From positions 434,001 to 498,000 of the forward strand of contig CAWBYD010000003.1 of assembly GCA_963792915.1 (NCBI GenBank): a DNA stretch of 64,000 nucleotides, written 5' to 3'. A program made the position numbers and the translations under genes. Below the pieces are notes generated by a model. The model was given only the letters and a program-made list of their open reading frames with translations. It ran no database searches and had not been told where the DNA came from. The DNA comes from Solirubrobacter sp963792915. Lineage in GTDB: Bacteria > Actinomycetota > Thermoleophilia > Solirubrobacterales > Solirubrobacteraceae. Positions 53,166 through 63,536 of this stretch are shown one piece after another (position 1 is the first letter of the stretch; each line of letters opens with the position of its first letter).

Positions 53166-54947
53166 CTACTTGAGCGACGTGAACGCCAGGTCCCAGTCGG
53201 TGTTGAACAGGCTCACCGCGCCGTTGACGTTCGACGACTCGATCAGCGCCCACTTGTCCCACAGCCACGGCACCGCCGCCGCCTGCGCCGTGATCGCCTT
53301 GTCGGCGGCGGCCCAGGCCGCGCCGCGCTGCTGCGGGTCGGTCAGCAGCTTGGCCTTGTTCATCGCATCGTTGATCGCGGGAACGTCGAGCTGGGGGACG
53401 TTCGAGTTGTTCTGGTCGACGATGTTGTCGCCGTTGAACGTCGGATCGAGCATCGTCTGGCCGTCGGAGAAGTCCTTGCCCCAGGCGTAGTTGGGGCAGA
53501 CCTGCACCTTGGCGGCCGGGATGCCGCAGAACTTCGAGTACATCGTGTTCGTGGTCACGAGCCGCAGCGTGACCTTGAAGCCGAGCGACTCGAGGCTGTT
53601 CTTGGCCACCTCGGCGACGTTGCCCGCGGTACCCTCGTTGCTGCCGACGGCGAGGACCGGGTCCTTGCCGGTGTACTTGCCGGACGGATAGCCCGCCGCC
53701 TTCATGTACTTGGTCGCGACCGCCATGTCCGGCGCGCCGGTGGTGTTGAGGAAGTCCACACCGGTGCCCTTGGCGCCGCCGGCCGCCTCGAACCCGGCCA
53801 TGCCGGGGACCAGGAAGTGGCTCGCGATGTCACCGATCAGCGGGCCGCCGCGGGCCAGGCGCATGGCGTTGCGGTCGAACGCCGCGTTGACCGCCTTGCG
53901 CAGGTTGATGTTGTCGAAGGGCGCGATCTTCGTGTTCAGCGCGACGTAGCGGACCGTCGAGCCGGGCACGATGATCAGCTGGTCCTTGTACTGCTGCGTG
54001 GCGGACTTGAGCGTCGCCGGACCCGGCGACCAGTCGCCGCTGACCATGCTCTGCCCGGACAGGATCTTGCGCGAGGCGACGTTGGTGTCGTCGTTGCCCT
54101 CGAGGTTGTCGATCTCGTCGAGGTAGGCCGGCTTGAAGTCGGTCGACTTGTCCCAGCTCGGGTTGCGGACGAGGTCGAGCTCCTTGCCCGGCTGGTAGCC
54201 GACGGCCTTGCCGCTGGCGTCGCTCCTGATCATGTACGGGCCCGTCGCGACCTGGTTCTCGCCGTACGTGGTCGGGTTCTTCTTGTCGAACTTGGCCGCG
54301 TACTCCTCCGGGATCGGCGAGGTCAGCATCATGCCGAGCGCGCCACCCGCCAGCACGCCACCGCTCGCCTTGCTGAGGTGGAAGACGACCGTCTGGTCAT
54401 CCGGCGTGGTGATGCCCTTGTCGAGGTGGCTGCCCGGGTCCATGCCGATCTTGGCGCCGACGATGTCCCCGAAGTAGGCGCCCGCGTAGCCGTTGGCGAC
54501 GGTGCTGTAGAAGCCGCGCTCGACGGCGTACTTGACGTCCTTGGACGTCACCTCGCGGTTGACCGGCGGTGAGAACTTGACGCCCTTGCGGATCTTGACC
54601 GTCACGGTCTTGCCGTCGGCGGAGACCTCAGGAGCGGTCTCGGCCAGGTCGGGCACCATCTGGGTCCCGTTGTCCGGCTTGTAGCCGTACAGCGCCCGCT
54701 GCGTGGCCATGCAGATCATCAGATCCGATTGGTAGTACTCCTGGCCGCAGTCGGTGTGGATCACGTCACCGCTCCAGAGGACGGTGAGCTTCCCTCCCTG
54801 CTTGCCCCCGGTGGGATTGGCGTTGCCACCGGCCGCCGGGGTGCTTCGGGACTCGGAATTGCCGCCGCTGCTGCCGCCGCACGCGGCAACACCGAGCGAC
54901 AGGGCCGCCGCAACGGCGACCCCGACGGTCCACGCGGACCTACGCAT
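53166..54947 (-). CDS. Family 5 extracellular solute-binding lipoprotein (oligopeptide/dipeptide type)
   Basis: The 593-residue protein has a lipoprotein signal (Val-Ala-Ala-Cys-Gly, Cys near residue 23), a Gly/Ser/Asn linker, then a DppA/OppA-like fold: GGKLTVLWSGDVIHTDCGQ, VTVKIRKGVKFSPPVNREVT, SKDVKYAVERGFYSTVANGY, NINLRKAVNAAFDRNAM and VPWLWDKWALIESSNV. It would bind peptides or similar ligands for an ABC importer; no permease genes are in the window. ATG 54947 starts on the Arg-rich signal peptide and has AAAGGA upstream. It is monocistronic with its own terminator. Confidence 0.88.
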   Translation of the reverse strand: MRRSAWTVGVAVAAALSLGVAACGGSSGGNSESRSTPAAGGNANPTGGKQGGKLTVLWSGDVIHTDCGQEYYQSDLMICMATQRALYGYKPDNGTQMVPDLAETAPEVSADGKTVTVKIRKGVKFSPPVNREVTSKDVKYAVERGFYSTVANGYAGAYFGDIVGAKIGMDPGSHLDKGITTPDDQTVVFHLSKASGGVLAGGALGMMLTSPIPEEYAAKFDKKNPTTYGENQVATGPYMIRSDASGKAVGYQPGKELDLVRNPSWDKSTDFKPAYLDEIDNLEGNDDTNVASRKILSGQSMVSGDWSPGPATLKSATQQYKDQLIIVPGSTVRYVALNTKIAPFDNINLRKAVNAAFDRNAMRLARGGPLIGDIASHFLVPGMAGFEAAGGAKGTGVDFLNTTGAPDMAVATKYMKAAGYPSGKYTGKDPVLAVGSNEGTAGNVAEVAKNSLESLGFKVTLRLVTTNTMYSKFCGIPAAKVQVCPNYAWGKDFSDGQTMLDPTFNGDNIVDQNNSNVPQLDVPAINDAMNKAKLLTDPQQRGAAWAAADKAITAQAAAVPWLWDKWALIESSNVNGAVSLFNTDWDLAFTSLK

Positions 54948-55065
54948 GTGGGTGCGTCCTTTCTTTGAAACCACTCACGCTGTGCAGAACCTTCCTCCGG
55001 GTGCGCGCGAGCCACGATCGAGCTCTCCGCCGACCGGGACCGGTACTGCTGAAGACCCCGCACGG

Positions 55066-55071
55066 TAGCGT
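55066..55071 (+). promoter_or_regulatory. TAGCGT -10 box of the CGNR-type gene
   Basis: TAGCGT lies 12 bases before GTG 55084, so the transcript would start within a few bases of the codon. No strong -35 element is seen. There is no ribosome site before 55084, consistent with leaderless translation. Confidence 0.3.
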
Positions 55072-55083
55072 TTCGCCCACAAG

Positions 55084-55671
55084 GTGAGGCGCAATCACTT
55101 GATGGCGGGCCGTCCGCAACCGGGAGGACGGGAACCCGCTCCCGGCGCGCTGGCGCTCGTCCAGGACCTCGTGAACACGGTCGACCGCGAGCACGGGCCC
55201 GACCTGCTGGACGACGCGGCGGGACTGCGCGAGTGGCTCGATCGTCGCGATCTGGCCCCCGGCGCGGTCGTCTCCGCCGCGGATCTGCGCCATGCACGGG
55301 AAGTTCGAGAAGCCCTGCGGGCTCTCCTGCTCGCCAACAACGGCGGGGCCGATGCGCCCGCCGCACGGGTCGTGATCGAGGCGACCGCTCAGCGCGCCGG
55401 TCTCGAGGTCCGGCTACCTCCAGGGGGAGCGGCGCTCATCCCGGTAAGTCGCGGCGTGGACGGTGCGCTGGGAGCGGTCGTGGCGGCTGCGACGGTGGCG
55501 ATCTGGGACGGGACGTGGCAGCGGCTGAAGGCGTGCCCGCGGAACAACTGCCACTGGGCGTTCTACGACCGCTCGACCAACGCCAGCGCGACCTGGTGCT
55601 CGATGGCGGTGTGCGGCGGGCGCGAGAAGGCCAGCAGCTACTACCGGCGCCGCCAGGCTAGGACACGGTGA
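55084..55671 (+). CDS. ABATE/CGNR-type zinc finger regulator with variant finger
   Basis: The 195-residue protein has the N-terminal ABATE domain (ALALVQDLVNTVDREHGPDL, DDAAGLREWLDRRDL, ADLRHAREVREALRALLLAN) and a C-terminal zinc module LKACPRNNCHWAFYDRSTNA, then TWCSMAVCGGREKASSYYRR. The four Cys are kept, but the usual Cys-Gly-Asn-Arg is Cys-Gly-Gly-Arg. Such proteins are putative stress-linked DNA-binding regulators. GTG 55084 is used; ATG 55102 is possible. It is divergent from the binding lipoprotein and its end overlaps the aldose epimerase gene by 14 bases. Confidence 0.8.
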   Translation: MRRNHLMAGRPQPGGREPAPGALALVQDLVNTVDREHGPDLLDDAAGLREWLDRRDLAPGAVVSAADLRHAREVREALRALLLANNGGADAPAARVVIEATAQRAGLEVRLPPGGAALIPVSRGVDGALGAVVAAATVAIWDGTWQRLKACPRNNCHWAFYDRSTNASATWCSMAVCGGREKASSYYRRRQARTR

Positions 55672-56473
55672 CGCTGAAGCGCGCGCTGAACGACTCGCCC
55701 GGTGCCACGGTGTGTGGCGAGTGCCGCAGCGTGTCGGCGGGCGCGGTCATCGGCTCAAAGCACACGACGTCGTAGCGCTCGGGCGCGAAGACCTGCGCGT
55801 ACGGGTAGCCGGACTCGAAGGCGATCTCGATCCGGCGCCCGCCGCCGGCCAGGGCGAACGCGCCGCCGACCCCGGTGTAGCCGTCGTCGAACGTGCGCGT
55901 CCCCAGCGGCCCGTCGAGGTCTCCCGCCGGCTCGCGCTCGCCGGTCGGCACGAGCCGCTCGTCGAGGATCAGGTGCTCGGCGACCGGCATGGTGACCTCC
56001 CACTGCGCGCGCGGGACGCCGGGGATGACGAAGAACGGGTGGTAGCCGAACGCGATCGGCACGGGCACCCCGCCGGTCGCCGTCAGCGTCGTCGTGATCG
56101 AGAGCGTCGTGCCCGCGACCTCGGCGAGCGCCTCGATCCGGTGCGCGAACGGGAACTCGGGCGCGTCGAATTCGCGCCCGGCGGCCACGCGCGTCGCGCC
56201 GCGCTCGCTCACCGTCCAGTCGCGGACGGCGGAGCGCAGGCCGTGGAGCGGCAGCTCGTGCTGGTCGAGGTGGAGATCCTCCGCGGCGGGGTCGAGCGTC
56301 ACGTCGCCGTAGCGGAAGCCGCCGATGCGGTTCGCCCACGGGTGCAGCAGCGGGATCCCGACCGTCCAGGCCGCGCCCGGGAAGGCCTCGCGCACGTGGC
56401 CCAGCACGTCCTCGCCGTCGTGGCGCAGCGCGGTGCACGCCATCCCCGTCTGGGGGACGAAGGTGGCCTGCAC
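55658..56473 (-). CDS. Aldose 1-epimerase family protein
   Basis: The ~271-residue protein shows the galactose mutarotase-like fold: VPQTGMACTALRHDGEDVLG, GIPLLHPWANRIGGFRYGDV with the substrate Arg, LPLHGLRSAVRDW with the catalytic His, IAFGYHPFFVIPG with the second His, and FAPERYDVVCFEPMTAPADT with the catalytic Glu. It interconverts anomers of sugars or hexose-6-phosphates. GTG 56473 is the first usual start; similarity continues a few residues upstream toward the reductase stop, where no usual start exists, so the exact 5' end is uncertain. Confidence 0.85.
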   Translation of the reverse strand: MQATFVPQTGMACTALRHDGEDVLGHVREAFPGAAWTVGIPLLHPWANRIGGFRYGDVTLDPAAEDLHLDQHELPLHGLRSAVRDWTVSERGATRVAAGREFDAPEFPFAHRIEALAEVAGTTLSITTTLTATGGVPVPIAFGYHPFFVIPGVPRAQWEVTMPVAEHLILDERLVPTGEREPAGDLDGPLGTRTFDDGYTGVGGAFALAGGGRRIEIAFESGYPYAQVFAPERYDVVCFEPMTAPADTLRHSPHTVAPGESFSARFSVTVS

Positions 56474-56493
56474 GCCGTCGCTGATGACGTGCT

Positions 56494-58470
56494 CTACCAG
56501 TGCACGCCCCGCATCAGGTACGCGAGCGCGGTCGCCTCGCCCGAGGCGCGATCTCCGCCGTCGCCCTTCTCGCCCTTGGCCGCGCTGGACTCCGGGAAGA
56601 CGCGGTAGGCGAGGTGGAGGATCTGGTCGACCGCCTTGGGCGCGAGCGCGTAGGCGACCTCGCCGAACGTCCCGAGCCGCGTGTTGATGTGCTTGGGCTT
56701 GCCGCGGATCGCCTCGCAGACGAGGTCCGCGGCCTCCTCCGGCGTGATCGTCGGGAACGAGTCGTACATCTTCGTCGGCGCGATCATCGGCGTGCGCACG
56801 AGCGGCATGTGGATCGTCGTGAACGTCACGTTGTCGCCGATCGTCTCCGAGCTCACCACGCGCGTGAACGCGTCGAGCGCGGCCTTGGAGCCGACGTAGG
56901 CGCTGAAGCGCGGCGGGTTGGTCTGCACGCCGATGCTCGACACGTTCACGACGTGGCCGCCGCCCTGGTCGCGCATGTGCGGCAGCAGCTTGAGCATCAG
57001 CTTCACGGGCGAGAGATAGTTCAGCCGCACGGTGCGCTCGTAGTCGTGGAAGCGGTCGTACGACAGCGCGACCGAGCGGCGGATCGAGCGACCCGCGTTG
57101 TTGACGAGCATGTCGACGCGCGCGTGGTCGGAAAGCAGCTGGTCGACGAACGCGTCGATCGCGTCGTAGTCGGACAGGTCGACGCTGTACGCGTACGCCG
57201 TGCCGCCCTTGGCCTCGATCTCCGCCTTGGCCTCGTCCAGCTTCTCCTGCGTGCGCGCGACGAGGATCGGGATGCCGCCGGCGGCGGCGATCTTCAGCGC
57301 GGCGGCGCGCCCGATGCCCGACGACGCGCCGGTGATGACCACCGTCTTGCCGTTGACCGCGCCCTCGAACGAGTTGTCGCGGTAGAGGTCGGGGTCGAGC
57401 GTGCGCTCCCAGTAGTCCCAAAGCTTCTCGCTGTAGGACTCGAGCGGCGGCAGCTCGATGCCGGAGTCCTTGAGCGCCCGCTTGGTGTCGCGCGCGTCGA
57501 AGCGGCAGGTCAGCGCGATGTAGTCGATCACCTCGGACGGGATCCCGAGATCGTCGAGCACCTGCGCGCGGATCTGCTTGAGCGCCGGCAGCTTCATCGC
57601 GAAGCTCAGCACGCCCTTGGGCAGGTTCTGCATCGCCCGCCGGTCGATCCGCATCACGGCGTGCGGCGCGTGCGCGGCGTTGGCGAAGATGTTCATCACC
57701 TCGCCGGAGCGCTGGCCCTTCGGGTCGACGATGTGGAAGGCCTGCCCGTCGAGGCCGTCGAGATGGGCGATGTGGTCCACCGCCGCGGCGACGAAGTCGA
57801 CCGGGACGATGTTCGTCCAGCCCCACTCGAGCGAGACGAGCGGGAACCACTGCGGCAGCGTATGGCGCAGCTTCTGGATCGCCTTGAAGAAGTAGTACGG
57901 CCCGTCGACCTTGTCCATCTCGCCGGTCTTGGAGTTGCCGACCACGACCGACGGGCGGTAGATGCGCCACGGCGACTGCACGCGCTCGCGCACCAGCTTC
58001 TCGGACTCGAACTTCGTCTTGTGGTACGGGTGGGCCAGCTCCTGGCCCTCGTCGAACATGTCCTCGTTGAACGTGCCCTCGTCGTAGAGCCCGGCGACGG
58101 CGATCGACGACATGTGGTGGAAGCGGCCGACCTCGAGCGCGTTCGCGAGGTCGATCGCGTTCTGCGTGCCGCCAACGTTGAGCAGCGCGTTGCGCTCGTC
58201 GGTCGCGGACATGTCGTAGATCGCGGCGAGGTGGAAGAAGTGGTCGATCCGGCCCTTCAGCGGCTCGGCGGCGACGCCGAGGCCGGGCTCGCCGAGGTCG
58301 CCGATCACGGGCTTGACGCGATCGGGCCGGTCCCAGCGTTCGATCAGCGCGTCGAGCTTCTCCTGCGAGCCCTCGCGCACGAGGACGTAGATGTCGCCCT
58401 CGCGCTCGAGCAGGCGCTCGACGAGGTGACGCCCGATGAACCCGGTGGCGCCCGTGACGAAGTACGTCAA
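56494..58470 (-). CDS. Two-domain SDR, probable alcohol-forming fatty acyl-CoA reductase
   Basis: The 658-residue protein joins two Rossmann reductases. The N-terminal extended SDR (TGATGFIGRHLVERLLERE, HFFHLAAIYDMSATDERNAL, active-site Tyr-His-Lys-Thr-Lys) resembles the acyl-CoA reductase part. The C-terminal classical SDR (TGASSGIGRAAALKIAAAGG, VNNAGRSIRRSV, Tyr-Val-Gly-Ser-Lys) resembles Acr1-type aldehyde/acyl reductases. Length and order match the ~660-residue Marinobacter enzymes that reduce acyl-CoA to fatty alcohol, and mycobacterial homologues. The activity is a family-level inference. Wax ester or alcohol formation would fit the nearby acyl-CoA genes. Confidence 0.72.
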   Translation of the reverse strand: MTYFVTGATGFIGRHLVERLLEREGDIYVLVREGSQEKLDALIERWDRPDRVKPVIGDLGEPGLGVAAEPLKGRIDHFFHLAAIYDMSATDERNALLNVGGTQNAIDLANALEVGRFHHMSSIAVAGLYDEGTFNEDMFDEGQELAHPYHKTKFESEKLVRERVQSPWRIYRPSVVVGNSKTGEMDKVDGPYYFFKAIQKLRHTLPQWFPLVSLEWGWTNIVPVDFVAAAVDHIAHLDGLDGQAFHIVDPKGQRSGEVMNIFANAAHAPHAVMRIDRRAMQNLPKGVLSFAMKLPALKQIRAQVLDDLGIPSEVIDYIALTCRFDARDTKRALKDSGIELPPLESYSEKLWDYWERTLDPDLYRDNSFEGAVNGKTVVITGASSGIGRAAALKIAAAGGIPILVARTQEKLDEAKAEIEAKGGTAYAYSVDLSDYDAIDAFVDQLLSDHARVDMLVNNAGRSIRRSVALSYDRFHDYERTVRLNYLSPVKLMLKLLPHMRDQGGGHVVNVSSIGVQTNPPRFSAYVGSKAALDAFTRVVSSETIGDNVTFTTIHMPLVRTPMIAPTKMYDSFPTITPEEAADLVCEAIRGKPKHINTRLGTFGEVAYALAPKAVDQILHLAYRVFPESSAAKGEKGDGGDRASGEATALAYLMRGVHW

Positions 58471-58518
58471 CGCTCTCTCCCTCCGTGTGCGAACACGGAC
58501 GGGAGCCTACGCGACGGG

Positions 58519-59244
58519 TCAGGCGTTGCGGCGCACGAAGGCCTGCGCGCCGCGCAGCGCGTCCGGCAGGCGCTCGCGGCCCAGCGCGGCCTCCAGCGCG
58601 AGCCCGTCGGCGAGCGTCAGCCCCTCGCCTTCGAGCACCGCGCGGCGGTCGGAGCGCAGGGTCTCCTGCGGCAGCGCGGCGAGCTGCTGCGCGAGCTCGA
58701 GCGCGCGCCCGACGTGCGCGCCGGGCGCGGTCAGCTCCGTCACGAGCCCGATCGCGTGCGCCTCCTCGGCGCCGATCGTGCGCCCGCTGAGGATCAGGTC
58801 CAGCGCGCGGCCGGTGCCGACGATGCGCGGCAGCCGCTGGGTGCCGCCGTCGATCAGCGGGACGCCCCAACGGCGCTCGGCGCAGCCGAACGTGGCGGTA
58901 CGCGACGCGATCCGCAGGTCGCACCAGAGCGCGAGCTCCAACCCGCCCGCGAGGCAGTGCCCGCTGACGGCGGCGATCGTCGGCTTGGGGGAGGCCAGGC
59001 GCGTGAAGCCGAGCGGGCCGCCCGGGTCGTCGACGTCGAGCGTCTCCAGCGCCTTCAGGTCGGCCCCGGCGCAGAACGCCGCGTCGCCCGCGCCGGTGAG
59101 CACCAGCACGCGCGCGCCGTCGTCCGCGGCGAATGTGTCGAACGCCGCGCGCAGCGCCCGCGCGGTCTCGCCGTCGACGGCGTTGTGGCGCTCCGGGCGG
59201 TCGATCGTGACGAGCGCCGCCGCGCCGTGCCGGGATACGCGGAC
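58519..59244 (-). CDS. Enoyl-CoA hydratase/isomerase family protein with no normal start codon
   Basis: The crotonase fold is clear: AALVTIDRPERHNAVDGETA, VLVLTGAGDAAFCAGADLKA, AAVSGHCLAGGLELALWCD, and LIDGGTQRLPRIVGTGRALD. The oxyanion-hole segments are intact. Conserved sequence extends upstream to about 59244 (LVRVSRHGA), but no ATG, GTG or TTG occurs in this frame before GTG 59109, which would remove the first ~45 residues of the fold. The 5' edge is joined to a 45-bp tandem repeat. Either the start was lost to the repeat or a rare codon is used. Confidence 0.7.
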   Translation of the reverse strand, partial: VRVSRHGAAALVTIDRPERHNAVDGETARALRAAFDTFAADDGARVLVLTGAGDAAFCAGADLKALETLDVDDPGGPLGFTRLASPKPTIAAVSGHCLAGGLELALWCDLRIASRTATFGCAERRWGVPLIDGGTQRLPRIVGTGRALDLILSGRTIGAEEAHAIGLVTELTAPGAHVGRALELAQQLAALPQETLRSDRRAVLEGEGLTLADGLALEAALGRERLPDALRGAQAFVRRNA

Positions 59245-59246
59245 TA

Positions 59247-59380
59247 GAGGTCGGATGATCGGGGTGGGGCGGAGGGGCTGCCGCCTCTTGGGAGGTCGGA
59301 TGATCGGGGTGGGGCGGAGGGGCCGCCGCCTCTTCGGAGGTCGGATGATCGGGGTGGGGCGGAGGGGCTGCCGCCTCCGA
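59247..59380. repeat. Three tandem 45-bp repeats
   Basis: The unit GAGGTCGGATGATCGGGGTG continues GGGCGGAGGGGCTGCCGCCT and starts at 59247, 59292 and 59337. Copies differ at only a few positions (CTG/CCG, TTGG/TTCG), and the third is cut short. Since 45 is a multiple of three, all frames stay constant. The array lies between the hydratase 5' end and the stop of the 86-residue gene. Confidence 0.8.
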
Positions 59381-59383
59381 TAA

Positions 59384-59644
59384 CTACCACCCGCCGCGCA
59401 CGTCGGCGCGGGCGCGGCGCGCCTTGGCGGCCTTCAGGCGGCGGTCCTTGCGGCGCTCGAGCGTGCCCTGCAGCAGCGAGAGCAGGAAGATCAGGATCGG
59501 GAAGCCGGCGATCACGATGAACGCGGCGTTGGTGACGATCTTGTCGTTCGTCTCCCCCCACGTCCCCTCGCCGTCGTCCGCGGCCAGCGCCAGCTGAGCG
59601 CTGAGGAGGAAGAACGTCAAGCTGAGCAGCGCGGTGCGGGCCAT
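59384..59644 (-). CDS. 86-residue membrane protein with signal-like N-terminus
   Basis: The protein has a hydrophobic start (LLSLTFFLLSAQLALAA, a likely cleavable signal), an acidic segment DDGEGTWGETNDKIVTN, a helix AAFIVIAGFPILIFLLSLLQ and a basic tail (ERRKDRRLKAAKARRARADV). The tail is probably cytosolic. A leaderless-type TATCCT box lies eight bases before ATG 59644. No family is recognised. It is divergent from the ABC-F gene with a shared palindromic promoter. Confidence 0.65.
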   Translation of the reverse strand: MARTALLSLTFFLLSAQLALAADDGEGTWGETNDKIVTNAAFIVIAGFPILIFLLSLLQGTLERRKDRRLKAAKARRARADVRGGW

Positions 59645-59650
59645 GCCCCG

Positions 59651-59668
59651 CGAGGATACCTATCCTCG
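59651..59668. promoter_or_regulatory. Palindrome holding divergent -10 boxes
   Basis: CGAGGATA-CC-TATCCTCG is a perfect inverted repeat. It supplies TATCCT on the plus strand (59661-59666) for the ABC-F ATG 59675, and TATCCT on the minus strand (59653-59658) for the ATG at 59644. Both lie 8 bases before the codons, consistent with leaderless mRNAs and shared control. Confidence 0.55.
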
Positions 59669-59674
59669 TCTGCG

Positions 59675-61537
<1,863 letters not shown>

Positions 61538-63536
61538 GCCGCCCACTCGTCGGCGCCCGCGACGGCGTTCAGCGCTCCCGCCAGCTCGTCCGGCAGCGGC
61601 GCGGCGTGCACGACGGCGAGTGCGCGGGTCGAGCGGGTCAGCGCGGTGTAGAGCCCGCCGCGGCCGCCGTCGGGGCGCTCGGCGAGGATCAGCGCCGGCT
61701 CGAGCACCACCGCGGCGTCGAACTCGAGGCCCTTGATCGCGTCGAGGCCGAGCACGTTGATCCCGCTCGACAGGCCCGCCTCGTGATCCTCGATGGCGAT
61801 CACGTCGCGCAGCGCGCCCGGGACGATCACGCCGACGCTGCCGACGTCGGACGCCATCCGCCGCGCGAGCGCCAGCGCCGCCGCGCCCACGTCCGCGGCC
61901 AGGACCGACACCGGCGGCCAGGGCGCCGTCCGCACGCCGGCCGGGACGGCCGTGCCCGCCGCGTAGGCCGCCGCCACGCGCAAGAAGTCGTCCGGCACGC
62001 GGTAGGACACGAGCAGTTCCTCGATCGCCAGCCCGTCGACGCCCGCGTCGCCCAGCACCGCGTCCCAGGTCGAGAGCCGCGCCTCCGCGGTGCGCTGCGC
62101 GATGTCGCCGAGCACGGTCAGCGACTGCCGGCGCGCGCGCCGCACGACCATCCGCAGCTCCATCGGCGAGAGGTTCTGCGCCTCGTCGACGACGACGTGG
62201 CCGAACGTCCGCAGGTCCGGATCGATCAGCCCGTGGGCCTCGTCGAGCAGCGCGAACTCGGAGTGGGTCATCACGGTCCCCGGCGCCGCGGACACGAGCA
62301 CGTCGAGCTCGGCGGCCGACAGCAGGTCGCCGGCCGCGGCGGCGAGCCGGCGCCGGTTCTTGAACAGCGACGCCAGCAGCGCCTCGGCGGTCACGCGCGG
62401 CCAGCACCTGGTGCACAGCCGCTGGTATTCCTTCGTCTGGCGCACGGCCGTCCGCACCGCTTCCAGCGAGACCGACAGCGGATCGCGCGAGCGCTCGGCG
62501 ACCCGCGTGGCGAGGCGGTCCGCCAGGCGCTCGCGGAAGCGCGCGCGGCCGGCCTCGTAGGTGCGCCGCCCGCGCGCCTCCTCGATCAGCTCGGCGACCT
62601 CGTCCGGCGCGATCTCCAGCGCGATCCGCCCGACGATCATCGACACGGGATCCGCCGGCGCGCCGACGCGATCCCACAGCAGCCGCCGCAGCAGCACCGC
62701 CATCCGCCCGCTGCCGAGCAGCGTGGCCCGGTCCTCGCTCTCCCCGGAGGCCCAGGGACGGCGCGAGACGAGCGCGTCGATCGCGCGCTGCTCGACGCTC
62801 TGCTCGCCCAGCGATGGCAGCACCTGCGAGATGTAGGCGATGAAGACGCGATTGGGTCCGACGACCAGCACGCCCTCGCGCGCCATCCCCGGGTCGGCGT
62901 AGAGCAGCCACGCCGCGCGGTGCAGGCCGACCGCGGTCTTGCCGGTGCCAGGCCCGCCCTGGACCACGAGCGCGCCCTCGACGCGGCGGGTGATCAGCGC
63001 GTACTGCTCGGGCGTGATCGTCGAGATGATCTGGCGCATCTCACCGACGCGCTGGCGCGTGATGTCGTCGATGATCGCCTCGGTGAGGTGCTCGTCGCCG
63101 GGCACCGCGAGCTGCTCGTCCACGAAGCCGAGCACGCGCCGGTCGGCGACGTCGATCCGGCGCCGGCGCGTCACCCCGCGGGGGTCTGCGAGCGTCGCGG
63201 CGTAGAACGGCTCGGCGGCGGGCGCGCGCCAGTTGATCGACAGCAGCTCGTTGCCGGCGTCGGCTACCGCGTGGCGGCCGATGTAGAGCGGCTCGCCTTC
63301 GGAGCGGTCGATCCGCCCGAAGTACAGCGGCCCGCTCGCGCCGCTGTAGGCGCGCAGACGCTCGAGCCGCATCCGCTCCAGCACCTCCTCGGTGAACACG
63401 TCGCCCTGGCGGTCGCGCCGGCTGGCCGACAGAGCAACCAGCAGCGCGTCATAGGCGGCGTACGTCAGGTCAAGATGTTCCTGCTCTTCGCGTAATTCAG
63501 GGTCAGGCATCGCCTCCTATGCTGGCGCACGCCGGG

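Noticed and set aside
59247..59380. CRISPR-like array
   Set aside because: The 45-bp units are directly adjacent with no spacers and there are no cas genes.
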